In this document: piece by piece, positions 56,590 to 64,000 of the stretch | Layout of the letters: each line of letters opens with the position of its first letter | Position numbering within the stretch: position 1 is the first letter of the stretch | From: JBGAPH01 sp046349955 | GTDB taxonomy: Bacteria > Planctomycetota > Planctomycetia > Pirellulales > JBGAPH01 | Direction of reading: 5' to 3' | DNA: 64,000 nucleotides | NCBI GenBank assembly: GCA_046349955.1 | Contig: JAXMBI010000024.1 | Location: 1-64,000 of the forward strand | The notes under the pieces: model-generated | Database searches by the model: none | The model's input: only the letters and a program-made list of their open reading frames with translations | Told to the model about the DNA's origin: nothing | Translations under genes and position numbers: made by a program

Positions 56590-59087
56590 TGGAACTCGAC
56601 ACCGTACTTCCGTTGCTGCTCGGCTTCGCCACGCTCGTGCCGTTGGCGTCGTTCTTGGCCATCGTGCTGGTCGGACCCTGGATGGGCAAGAGCGGCTACC
56701 TGGCCGGGTATGTGGCCACCGGGGCGATCCTCACTTCGTTCGCCCTCTCGGCCGCGGCCATGGTCGGCTGGCTTTGGGTACAGGGGTACGAGCCTGGGGG
56801 TGCGCATGGGGCGGCTGAGCACCACGCTTCCGCGGATGGTGCGGATGGTGCGTCCGCGCTTCGCTTGACGCACCCTACGCAGACGCCCTTTCGCCTCGCG
56901 GCGTTTCAGGCGGAGCATGCCGAGCCGGGGCACGCGGTCGACGCGGCTCATGCCTCTCATCCGGTGATCGTCCCTCCGTCGGTCTCCGGCGAGTGGTACA
57001 CGCTGGCCACGCCCGGCAAGCTGCGGATTTCGATCGGCTACTACATCGATTCGCTCACCGTGCTGATGTTCTGCATGGTGACGTTCATCGCCTCGTGCAT
57101 TCACTTCTACGCCATCGGCTACATGCACGATGAGCTGCACGAGATCACCGACCACGAAGTGACCCTGGCCGACGGCCACCACCTGCATCGCCCCGGGCGT
57201 TTCTGCCGGTTCTTCCAGTACCTGTCGCTGTTTTGCTTCAGCATGCTGGGCATCGTGATCGCCGGCAACATCGCCATGGTGTTCGTCTTCTGGGAGCTGG
57301 TGGGCATTTGCTCCTACTTCCTGATCGGCTTCTACGTCGAGCGGAAGAGCGCGTCGACCGCCGCGAACAAGGCGTTCATCGTCAACCGCGTCGGCGACTT
57401 CGGCATGATCATCGGCCTGGCCGCCTTGTTCGGCAGCTTGGGCACGTTCAGCTTCGGCGACGTGAAGCTGGCGGATGGCGAAGTCCGCCCCGGCATCTTC
57501 TCGCAGGTCCGCCCCGCGGCCGACGAGCACAAGCTGATCACGCCCACTGGCATGGTCGTGTCGAGCGCCCGCGAGGAAGTGGCCAAGATCGTTCTCGCCG
57601 CGCCCGACGCCGCGGCCGCCGAGCAGCAGATCGCCGCGCAGGTCCCCGCTTGGCGTTCTTCGGGCTTCGGCTATGGCTTGCTGGTCGTCGCCGGCCTGGG
57701 CATCTTCTGCGGCTGCGTAGGCAAGAGCGCCCAGTTCCCGCTGCATGTGTGGTTGCCTGACGCCATGGAAGGCCCCACGCCGGTCTCGGCGCTGGTTCAC
57801 TCGGCGACGATGGTAGCCGCCGGCGTCTACTTGGTCGGCCGATTCTTCCCGGTCTTCACGCCGGAAGTGCTGCTGGTCATCGCTTACACAGGCGGCATCA
57901 CGCTGCTCCTGGCGGCCACGATCGCCATCACCGCGACCGACATCAAGCGCGTGCTGGCCTACAGCACCGTCAGCCAACTCGGCTACATGATGTTGGCCCT
58001 GGGCATCGGCGGCTGGCGGGCAGGGCTGTTTCACCTGATCACGCACGCGTTCTTCAAGAGTCTGCTCTTCATGTGCTCTGGCTCGGTGATCCACGCCTGC
58101 CATACGAACGAGATGACGAAGATGGGGGGCCTTCGGCACAAGATGCCTTGGACCGCCTACACGATGCTCGTCGGCTGCCTCGCAATCATCGGGGCCGGCA
58201 TTCCGCTCGCGCACGTTGGCTTGAGCGGCTACTACTCGAAGGACGCGATCCTCGAGCAGGCTCTGAACTTCGTCAGCGTGAACCCGACGCACCGCCTCTT
58301 GTTCTTCATTCCGGCCGGCGGCGCTGCGATCACCGCGTTTTACATGTTCCGCCTGTGGTTCATGACCTTCGCCGGCGAGCCGCGCGATCATCATGTCTAC
58401 GATCATGCCCACGAGTCGCCGCGGGTGATGGTGGCGCCGCTCGTGGTGCTGTCGGTCATGGCGGTCGCCGTAGGCTGGGATCTGAAAGGAACGCCGAGCG
58501 TTCGCGAACTGCTCGAGCAGGGCCGCGCCGCCGGCACGCTGGCCACGATGAGCGGCGGCATGTGGTGGACCGACGTGATCGTGCCGGACGAGCACTTGAG
58601 CCACGCTCCGCAGTTCGTGATCGTCGCCGGGCTCACGGCCGGCGGCGCCGCGCTGGCCGGAGTGCTCCTGGCAGCCGCGTTCTACGGCCTGCGTTGGCTC
58701 GATCCCGAAGAAGCCCGGCAGCAGTTCTACCGGGCCTGGGTGGTGCTGCGGAACAAGTGGTATTTCGACGAGCTGTACAACTGGATCTTCGTGCTCCCCG
58801 TGCTGCACTGTTCGCGGTTCATCGCCGGCTTCGACCGCAAGATCATCGACGGCTTCATCGACGGCCTGGGGCGCTGGACGCGGTTCCTCTCGCGGCGGGT
58901 CGACGACACCGTTGACCGGCCGTTGGTCGACGGCGCTGTCAATCTCTTGGCCAACTGGACTTACTCGCTGGGGCTCTCGCTCCGCGGCGTGCAGACCGGC
59001 TTCCTGCGGCAGTACGTGGTGTTCATCGTGCTGGCCACGGTGGTGCTGTTCTTGGTGGTGAGTTGGAACATTACCTGGGCCGGCTAG
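56589..59087 (+). CDS. nuoL: NADH-quinone oxidoreductase subunit L, with repeat-derived insertion
   Basis: 832 aa, versus about 610-660 usually. Core motifs are intact: FVFWELVGICSYFLIGFYVERKSASTAANKAFIVNRVGDFGMIIGL, GKSAQFPLHVWLPDAMEGPTPVSALVHSATMVAAGVYL, LAYSTVSQLGYMMLALG, and the C-terminal amphipathic helix region with FIAGFDRKIIDGFIDGLGRW. Proton-pumping antiporter-like subunit at the far end of complex I. Residues about 71-140 are a His/Ala/Gly-rich stretch absent from typical NuoL, and within it lies a palindromic repeat (56847-56874). A second extra stretch is at about 305-350. Confidence 0.93.
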   Translation: MELDTVLPLLLGFATLVPLASFLAIVLVGPWMGKSGYLAGYVATGAILTSFALSAAAMVGWLWVQGYEPGGAHGAAEHHASADGADGASALRLTHPTQTPFRLAAFQAEHAEPGHAVDAAHASHPVIVPPSVSGEWYTLATPGKLRISIGYYIDSLTVLMFCMVTFIASCIHFYAIGYMHDELHEITDHEVTLADGHHLHRPGRFCRFFQYLSLFCFSMLGIVIAGNIAMVFVFWELVGICSYFLIGFYVERKSASTAANKAFIVNRVGDFGMIIGLAALFGSLGTFSFGDVKLADGEVRPGIFSQVRPAADEHKLITPTGMVVSSAREEVAKIVLAAPDAAAAEQQIAAQVPAWRSSGFGYGLLVVAGLGIFCGCVGKSAQFPLHVWLPDAMEGPTPVSALVHSATMVAAGVYLVGRFFPVFTPEVLLVIAYTGGITLLLAATIAITATDIKRVLAYSTVSQLGYMMLALGIGGWRAGLFHLITHAFFKSLLFMCSGSVIHACHTNEMTKMGGLRHKMPWTAYTMLVGCLAIIGAGIPLAHVGLSGYYSKDAILEQALNFVSVNPTHRLLFFIPAGGAAITAFYMFRLWFMTFAGEPRDHHVYDHAHESPRVMVAPLVVLSVMAVAVGWDLKGTPSVRELLEQGRAAGTLATMSGGMWWTDVIVPDEHLSHAPQFVIVAGLTAGGAALAGVLLAAAFYGLRWLDPEEARQQFYRAWVVLRNKWYFDELYNWIFVLPVLHCSRFIAGFDRKIIDGFIDGLGRWTRFLSRRVDDTVDRPLVDGAVNLLANWTYSLGLSLRGVQTGFLRQYVVFIVLATVVLFLVVSWNITWAG
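56847..56874. repeat. Palindromic repeat inside the nuoL reading frame
   Basis: Arms GGTGCGTC (56847-56854) and GACGCACC (56867-56874) around CGCGCTTCGCTT. The flanks GCGGATGGTGCGGATGGTGCG and CCCTACGC complete a form that I know as a common intergenic repeat in environmental and planctomycete genomes. Here it is translated in frame as residues 87-95 (GASALRLTH) in a loop between transmembrane helices. Confidence 0.75.
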
Positions 59088-59169
59088 GCTCAGCGCAGAA
59101 TCGAATTTTGATGGGCGTATCGCCGGAAGCCCTTCGGCGACCAACCTAGAGCGGAAATAAAGAACGACG

Positions 59170-60936
59170 ATGGACAGTGCCCTCGCGATCTTGAGCCTAA
59201 CGATCTTCCTGCCTGCCGTGGGAGCGATCCTGCTGTTGGCGATTCCCAGCAACAAGCCCGACGCGCTGCGGCTGTTCACGCTCGGCATCACGATCGTCGT
59301 CTTCCTGCTCACGATCTACCTGTGTCTGCCGGCCGGCGATCAGCCTGACACCGGCAAGTTCTCGTTCGCGCCGGAGCGGATCGCCAGCATTCAGAACGCG
59401 GTGTCGATCCCCTGGATTCCCTCGTTCAACATCCACTACTTCCTCGGCCTCGACGGCATCAGCCTGCCGCTCGTGGTGCTCACGGCGTTCGTGGCCATGC
59501 TGGCCATGGCCGCGAGTTGGTCGATCGAGAAGTACGTGAAGGCCTACTGCATCCTCTACCTGCTGCTGCTCACCGGGATGATCGGCGTCTTCCTGGCGCT
59601 TGATTTCTTCCTGTTCTACGTGTTTTGGGAAGTGATGCTGCTGCCGATGTATTTCCTCATCGGCGTGTGGGGCGGCCCGCGGCGCGAGTACGCGGCGATC
59701 AAGTTCTTCCTCTACACGCTGGTCGGCAGCGTGCTGATGCTGATCGCCATCCTCATGCTCTACTTCGCCAGCGACCTGCGCCAGCTCAACGACGGCCAAC
59801 TCGTGGCGAGCCATGCTGTGACCGCTGCCTCGCCGGAGGCCCAGACGCAAGCGATCGCGGCCATCCGCGGCGCAGCGACTCCGCAGCACACATTCAACAT
59901 CCTGGCCCTGCAGCAAATGGGCCAGCACACTGAGCTGTTCAACGGCGACGTGCTCTGGGGTAAGTCGCTCTCTTGGTGGGCCTTCCTGCTCCTGTTTTGG
60001 GGCTTCGCCATCAAGGTGCCTGCCTTCCCGGTGCACACCTGGCTGCCTGACGCCCACGTCGAGGCCCCGACTCCCATTTCGATGATCCTGGCCGGCGTGC
60101 TCCTGAAGATGGGCGGCTACGGCATCATCCGCATGTGCTACCCCATCTGCCCGCAGGCAGGCTACGACCTGGCTTTGATGGTGTGCGGAGTTGGCGTGAT
60201 CAGCATGGTCTATGGCGCCTTTGCTGCGCTCGCGCAGAAGGACTTGAAACGGCTGGTGGCCTATAGCTCGGTGAGCCACATGGGCTATGTGACGCTCGGC
60301 TTGGGCGTGTGGAGCGCGGTGGCCGGCACGAACTACAACCCCGACTACTGGGCGATGGGCGTGGCCGGGGCCATGTTCCAGATGATCGCCCACGGCGTCA
60401 GCTCGCCTGGCATGTTCTTCATGGTCGGCGTGGTGTACGACCGCGTGCATCATCGCAACATCGACGAGTTCGGCGGGCTGTTCGGCCGCATGCCGCTCTA
60501 CACGGCGCTGGCCATCGTGGTGTTCTTCGCCGGCTTGGGCCTGCCTGGGCTGTGCGGCTTCATCGGCGAAGTGCTGGTGACGCTCTCGGTCTGGAATTAC
60601 AGCCAAGCCCTCACGGTCATCTCCGCTTCGGTGGTGATCCTCACGGCGGCCTACATCCTGTGGATGATTCAGCGGGTCTACCTGGGCCCCGAGTACAAGG
60701 GCCCGCACGGCGACCACCTGACGCCGATGACGCTGCGGGAAGTGGCGATCGCGGTTCCACTGGTGGTGTTCGCGGTGATCTTCGGCGTGTTCCCGCAAAC
60801 GGTGTTGCAGTACGTGCAACCGACGGTGAGCCGCCAGGTCGGCGAACTGGCCGACTGGACCCGCCGCCACGACAAAGCCCAACCGCCTATCACCGCCGCG
60901 GCGCCTGGGGCTGAGGAGAACCTGGCTGCGCGGTGA
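59170..60936 (+). CDS. nuoM: NADH-quinone oxidoreductase subunit M
   Basis: 588 aa. Fourteen helices; motifs FLFYVFWEVMLLPMYFLIGVWGGPRREYAAIKFFLYTLVGS (with the channel Glu), FAIKVPAFPVHTWLPDAHVEAPTPISMILAGVLLKMGGYG and LVAYSSVSHMGYVTLGL. An insertion of about 60 residues (about 200-262) lies between helices. Antiporter-like proton-pumping subunit. The 82-bp gap to nuoL has no gene. Confidence 0.95.
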   Translation: MDSALAILSLTIFLPAVGAILLLAIPSNKPDALRLFTLGITIVVFLLTIYLCLPAGDQPDTGKFSFAPERIASIQNAVSIPWIPSFNIHYFLGLDGISLPLVVLTAFVAMLAMAASWSIEKYVKAYCILYLLLLTGMIGVFLALDFFLFYVFWEVMLLPMYFLIGVWGGPRREYAAIKFFLYTLVGSVLMLIAILMLYFASDLRQLNDGQLVASHAVTAASPEAQTQAIAAIRGAATPQHTFNILALQQMGQHTELFNGDVLWGKSLSWWAFLLLFWGFAIKVPAFPVHTWLPDAHVEAPTPISMILAGVLLKMGGYGIIRMCYPICPQAGYDLALMVCGVGVISMVYGAFAALAQKDLKRLVAYSSVSHMGYVTLGLGVWSAVAGTNYNPDYWAMGVAGAMFQMIAHGVSSPGMFFMVGVVYDRVHHRNIDEFGGLFGRMPLYTALAIVVFFAGLGLPGLCGFIGEVLVTLSVWNYSQALTVISASVVILTAAYILWMIQRVYLGPEYKGPHGDHLTPMTLREVAIAVPLVVFAVIFGVFPQTVLQYVQPTVSRQVGELADWTRRHDKAQPPITAAAPGAEENLAAR

Positions 60937-61250
60937 TTGTTCACCACGGAGACACGGAGGCACGGAGAGAGGGCGCTGAGCCACAAGACTCGAAGGCGCC
61001 AACAAATGTATTGCTTTGTGTCTTAGTGTCTTTGTGGTTCATAGCTGTTTGAATTTCGGATTTTTGAACCGCCGAGACGCGGAGGCGCGGAGAAAGACGA
61101 AGAGACAGAGAGTGTGTGGAGTTCAATAAGACCTCAGTGTCCTCTGCGGTAAGAGACAAGAACTTAGCGAGCATTGCGCCTTGGCGAGAAATCTCCTCTC
61201 CGTGTCTCAGTGTCTCCGTGGTTAGCATTTCGTAGTAAGAGAGCCGTGCT
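60937..61250. repeat. Gap between nuoM and nuoN filled with CACGGAGACACGGAG-type repeats
   Basis: Several degenerate units: ACCACGGAGACACGGAGGCA at 60945-60964 with an opposing TGTCTTAGTGTCTTTGTGGT near 61018-61037; ACCGCCGAGACGCGGAGGCG near 61069-61088 with CTCAGTGTCCTCTGCGGT at 61134-61151; and CTCCGTGTCTCAGTGTCTCCGTGG near 61198-61221. They form nested inverted repeats. No gene is present. Confidence 0.78.
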
Positions 61251-63011
61251 GTGAGCTTGGACGATCTGGTCAATCCGCTGGTGCGCGACACGCTGGAGAT
61301 CAGCTTGCCGCGGTTTCGCCCCGAGCTGGCGCTCTGCGCCACGATCGTGGCCATGCTGCTGGTGCGGATCTTCGTCGATCCGCTCGTGCGGCGGTCGATC
61401 GGCCGGGGGATCGACGCCTTTTATCTGGCGCTCGCTGGCGCGGTGGTCGCCCTCTACTACACGGCCCCTTGGGAGCACCTGGCCGCCGGCTCGCCCGTGC
61501 CCCGGCAAGAGCTGTTCACCGGCCTCTTGGTCTACGACGGTTTCACGGTCTTCTTCCGCTCGGTGTTGATGTTCTTCGCCGTGCTGTTCATCGTCTTCAC
61601 CAAGCTCTCCGGCATTCCCGACCGCGAAGACAGCCCCGACTTCTACTCGCTCGTGCTCGGGGGAACGATCGGCATGTGCCTGATGGCCTCGGCCAACCAC
61701 CTGCTGATGGTCTTCCTGGCGGTCGAGATGGCGAGCGTGCCGTCGTATGCCTTGGCCGGCATGCTCAAGGGACGTCGCGAGAGCAGCGAAGCGGCCCTGA
61801 AATACGCCGTCTACGGCGCGGGCGCGGCCGGCGTCATGCTCTATGGAATCAGCCTGATCGCCGGCGCCCTGGGCACGGTCCACCTGCCAACCGCCGCGGT
61901 GCAGCTTGCCGAGCTCTTTCGTCCGGAGAACGTGGCGGCCGGCGTTGGCTCCGACAAGTACATGGTGCTGGCCCTCGGCGGCCTGATGATCTCGGTCGGC
62001 TTGGCCTTCAAGCTTTCGGCGGTCCCCTTCCACTTCTGGTGCCCCGATGTGTTCGAAGGGGCGAGCGCCGAGGTGAACGCGTTCCTCTCGGTCGCCTCGA
62101 AGGCGGCGGCGCTCGCGCTGCTCGTGCGGGTGGTCGTCGGCTTCGGCCACTTGCCGGAAACGACGACGGTGGCCACGCGGCCGACGGCGCTCTTCGCCGT
62201 GGCTGATCCGCAGGCAACGCCGCCGACTGTTGTATTGGCGCAAGCGACGCCTGCGCCCGCCGTAGAGCCCGCGGTTCCTGCTGCAGCCGCGCAGCCGCCC
62301 GCATCAGCCGACGTTGCCCTTTCGCCCGTCCGCAACTTCATGGCCAAGCTCGTGGCTCTGTTGGCGGCCATCACCTGCACGTTCGGCAACCTGGCGGCCT
62401 ACGGTCAGACGAACATCAAGCGGCTCTTGGCCTACTCCACGATCGGCCACGCCGGCTACATGATGATGCCGGTCGCCGCCGCCCTTACGCTGGCCGGCAC
62501 GAACGTCGTCGGCGCTCAGGCGGCCGTGGCGTCGATCTGCCTGTACGTCGGCATCTATCTGTTCATGAACCTCGGGGCTTTTGCCTTCGTCGCGTTCATG
62601 AGAAACGAGATTCGCAGCGAAGAGATCGCCGACTATGCCGGTCTCGTGCGGCGGGCGCCTGTGGCGGTGATTTGCTTCTCGGCGATCCTGTTCAGCCTGA
62701 TCGGCATTCCGCCCCTGGCCGGGTTCATCGGCAAGTTCGCGGCCTTCGCCTCCTTGGCAGACGCCAAGCTGTGGGCATTGCTCGTGATCGGCGGCCTGAA
62801 CACGGCCCTGTCGTTGTTCTACTACCTGCGGGTCGTAAAGGTGATGACCATCGACCCCGAGCCCGAAGACCGCCTGCCGGTGCGGCTGCCGTGGTATTCG
62901 GCGGCCGGCGGCTACCTGTGCTTGCTGACGGCGCCGCTCTTGCTCTTGATGGTGTTCTGGGACGGCCTCAACCGCTGGGCGTTGGCTGCGACCGCCAACT
63001 TGTTTTCATGA
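61251..63011 (+). CDS. nuoN: NADH-quinone oxidoreductase subunit N
   Basis: 586 aa from a GTG at 61251. Motifs: FLAVEMASVPSYALAGMLKGRRESSEAALKYAVYGAGAAGVMLYG, GLAFKLSAVPFHFWCPDVFEGASAEVNAFLSVASKAAALALLVR, LLAYSTIGHAGYMMMPVA and IPPLAGFIGKFAAFASL. An Ala/Pro-rich insertion of about 50 residues lies at about 305-355. Third antiporter-like subunit of complex I. The stop overlaps the next gene by 4 nt. Confidence 0.95.
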   Translation: MSLDDLVNPLVRDTLEISLPRFRPELALCATIVAMLLVRIFVDPLVRRSIGRGIDAFYLALAGAVVALYYTAPWEHLAAGSPVPRQELFTGLLVYDGFTVFFRSVLMFFAVLFIVFTKLSGIPDREDSPDFYSLVLGGTIGMCLMASANHLLMVFLAVEMASVPSYALAGMLKGRRESSEAALKYAVYGAGAAGVMLYGISLIAGALGTVHLPTAAVQLAELFRPENVAAGVGSDKYMVLALGGLMISVGLAFKLSAVPFHFWCPDVFEGASAEVNAFLSVASKAAALALLVRVVVGFGHLPETTTVATRPTALFAVADPQATPPTVVLAQATPAPAVEPAVPAAAAQPPASADVALSPVRNFMAKLVALLAAITCTFGNLAAYGQTNIKRLLAYSTIGHAGYMMMPVAAALTLAGTNVVGAQAAVASICLYVGIYLFMNLGAFAFVAFMRNEIRSEEIADYAGLVRRAPVAVICFSAILFSLIGIPPLAGFIGKFAAFASLADAKLWALLVIGGLNTALSLFYYLRVVKVMTIDPEPEDRLPVRLPWYSAAGGYLCLLTAPLLLLMVFWDGLNRWALAATANLFS

Positions 63012-63478
63012 CGACGAACCTAGGCGTCTACTCAGGGCAGGGCCGCGAAGCCGGCCGCCGCCGCGCGGGACGCATCCTCAATCGGCTGCTGTCGATTCTG
63101 CATCGTTCGTTCGCGGCGTATTTGGCGAGCGCCGCTCCCTGGACGCGCAAAACGGACGCGCCGGCGACCGAGGCGCTCGTGCACCTGGTCGAGGATCAAC
63201 AGCGTCTGGCTGGCCGCGTGGCCGACATGGTGCTCGATTTCGGCGAACGGATCGAGATGGGCGAATTCCCCATGGAGTTCACCGGCAAGAACTTCCTGTC
63301 GCTCGATTTCGTTCTGCAGGAGCTGATCCGCTACCAGCACCAAGACATCGACGCGATGGAGCGCGTAGCCCAGCAACTGGTCGACGTGCCGGCTGCCCGC
63401 ATGCTGACCGAAGAAGCCATCGGCATGGCGAAGGCGCATCTGGAAACGTTGGACGACCTGGTCCACCGGACCAAGTAG
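63008..63478 (+). CDS. Unknown helical protein coupled to nuoN
   Basis: 156 aa from the ATG at 63008, overlapping nuoN by ATGA. Strongly helical: ILNRLLSILHRSFAAYLASAAPW, EALVHLVEDQQRLAGRVADMVLDFGERIEMGEFPMEFTGKNFLSLDFVLQELIRYQHQDIDAMERVAQQL and MLTEEAIGMAKAHLETLDDLVH. The layout is that of a four-helix, ferritin-like bundle, but the usual iron ligands are not evident. Coupled translation hints at a role linked to complex I or its operon. Confidence 0.7.
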   Translation: MTTNLGVYSGQGREAGRRRAGRILNRLLSILHRSFAAYLASAAPWTRKTDAPATEALVHLVEDQQRLAGRVADMVLDFGERIEMGEFPMEFTGKNFLSLDFVLQELIRYQHQDIDAMERVAQQLVDVPAARMLTEEAIGMAKAHLETLDDLVHRTK

Positions 63479-63487
63479 CCAACGCGA

Positions 63488-63771
63488 GTAGGTTATGCTT
63501 CAGCATAGCGACCTTGCGCGCGGCCCCTGCCGTGGGTGTTTTTGACCGCGGAGGACACAGAGGACGCTGGGGAACGCAGAGAGGCGTTCGGTTGTACCGG
63601 CCGATCCGTTCGAGTTTCCACGGCACTACAGATAGGCGTTGCTCAACGTAGAGACGCGGAGACCGCAGAGCATTTTCGCTCTGCGCCCTCCGCGTCCTCT
63701 GTGATGAGATAGATCCGGCACGCGCCTATCAGCCGCGCGTGGCGGGGTCGTTATGCTGAAGCATAACCTAC
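63488..63771. mobile_element. MITE-like element with 25-bp terminal inverted repeats
   Basis: Left end 63488-63512 (GTAGGTTATGCTTCAGCATA plus GCGAC) and right end 63747-63771 are inverted copies with a single mismatch. Each end also contains an internal dyad (TTATGCT/AGCATAA). The interior has no ORF; it carries GAGGACACAGAGGACGC and GCGTCCTCTGTG units in opposite orientation, plus a hairpin GCAGAGC-ATTTTC-GCTCTGC. It occupies nearly the whole gap between the nuo block and the M16 gene. Confidence 0.7.
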
Positions 63772-63790
63772 GGGCTTCGGGCGGCCGCAT

Positions 63791-64000
63791 CTACTGTTTT
63801 TTCAGATCCCCCGCGATCGTGATCACCAGCCGCCCAGGCACGAGGAACTTCTTCGTCGCCTCGTCGACTTGCTTGGTCGTCAGGGCGCGGATCTTCTTTT
63901 CGAGGTCCGCTTCAAAGGCCATCGTGCGGCCCAGAAACAGGTTGTCGGCCAATTGCGAAGACAGCGTGTTGTCGCTGGAGCGAGCCACGCGCTGTTGCTC
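63791..64000 (-). CDS. M16-family peptidase, C-terminal part (5' end beyond window)
   Basis: The last 69 residues are visible (LARSSDNTLSSQLADNLFLGRTMAFEADLEKKIRALTTKQVDEATKKFLVPGRLVITIAGDLKKQ in part). The pattern of a helical segment, GRT, ALT-x-x-x-V and a final VITIAGDLKK strand is the end of an insulinase/pitrilysin-like peptidase domain. The zinc motif HxxEH would lie outside the window. Stop TAG at 63791. Confidence 0.7.
   Translation of the reverse strand, partial: EQQRVARSSDNTLSSQLADNLFLGRTMAFEADLEKKIRALTTKQVDEATKKFLVPGRLVITIAGDLKKQ

Overview
The window looks like a chromosome segment of a planctomycete, probably order Pirellulales. The evidence is high GC content with short, mostly SD-led genes, secreted proteins that carry type I dockerin and/or PEP-CTERM tails, a very large zinc-ribbon signal peptidase I, a PVC-type dehydrogenase with a CxxCH haem domain, a DUF1080 protein, a 'SLRTLL' membrane-anchor protein, and dispersed palindromic repeats of a kind common in that phylum. 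This is recognition of families by eye; no database search was run.

Layout. Positions 1-8176 hold host genes: a LamG/dockerin protein (5' end outside the window), two small exported or anchored proteins, a CheV-type chemotaxis coupling protein, a short SecA-like ATPase and a secreted M64 peptidase. Positions 8333-25595 are an integrated, phage-like element of about 17.3 kb inserted in the anticodon loop of a tRNA gene with anticodon CAT. Its ends are a 39-bp direct repeat (8333-8371 and 25557-25595). The right end rebuilds an intact tRNA next to the integrase gene. The left end carries only the 5' tRNA half, preceded by a fossil of a second, related integrase gene. Almost all element genes run leftward: integrase, a small membrane peptide, an unknown protein, a two-gene excisionase-like pair behind an iterated operator, three unknown proteins, a family A DNA polymerase, a winged-helix protein, a 49-aa zinc ribbon, an AlpA-like protein, a P27-type small terminase, a frameshifted gene, a coiled-coil protein, a prohead-protease-like reading frame split by one in-frame TAG, then an NYN nuclease (rightward) and a pair of unusual tyrosine recombinases. 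No large terminase, portal, major capsid or tail gene was recognised, so it looks like a phage satellite or a decayed prophage.

Positions 25957-63000 return to host genes: a three-gene sugar-nucleotide/glycosyltransferase cluster (25957-29369), nadA, a FliN/FliY-like SpoA protein, an SNF2 helicase, a GDSL hydrolase, the PVC dehydrogenase, an ethanolamine-type permease convergent with lptB, lepB, a TadG-like von Willebrand protein, an M1 aminopeptidase with HEAT repeats, amt, a VOC protein, a DUF1080 hydrolase, an SDR oxidoreductase, an Hcp-like protein with a PEP-CTERM tail, a YbjQ protein, and the membrane arm of respiratory complex I (nuoH-J-K-L-M-N, 54310-63011) followed by a translationally coupled unknown gene. 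The window ends inside an M16 peptidase gene.

Repeats. At least four palindromic or inverted repeat families sit in the host part. One copy lies inside the nuoL reading frame, another supplies the stop codon of the permease gene, and a 284-bp MITE-like element bounded by 25-bp inverted repeats lies at 63488-63771. The most novel content is the tRNA-integrated element and its ends.
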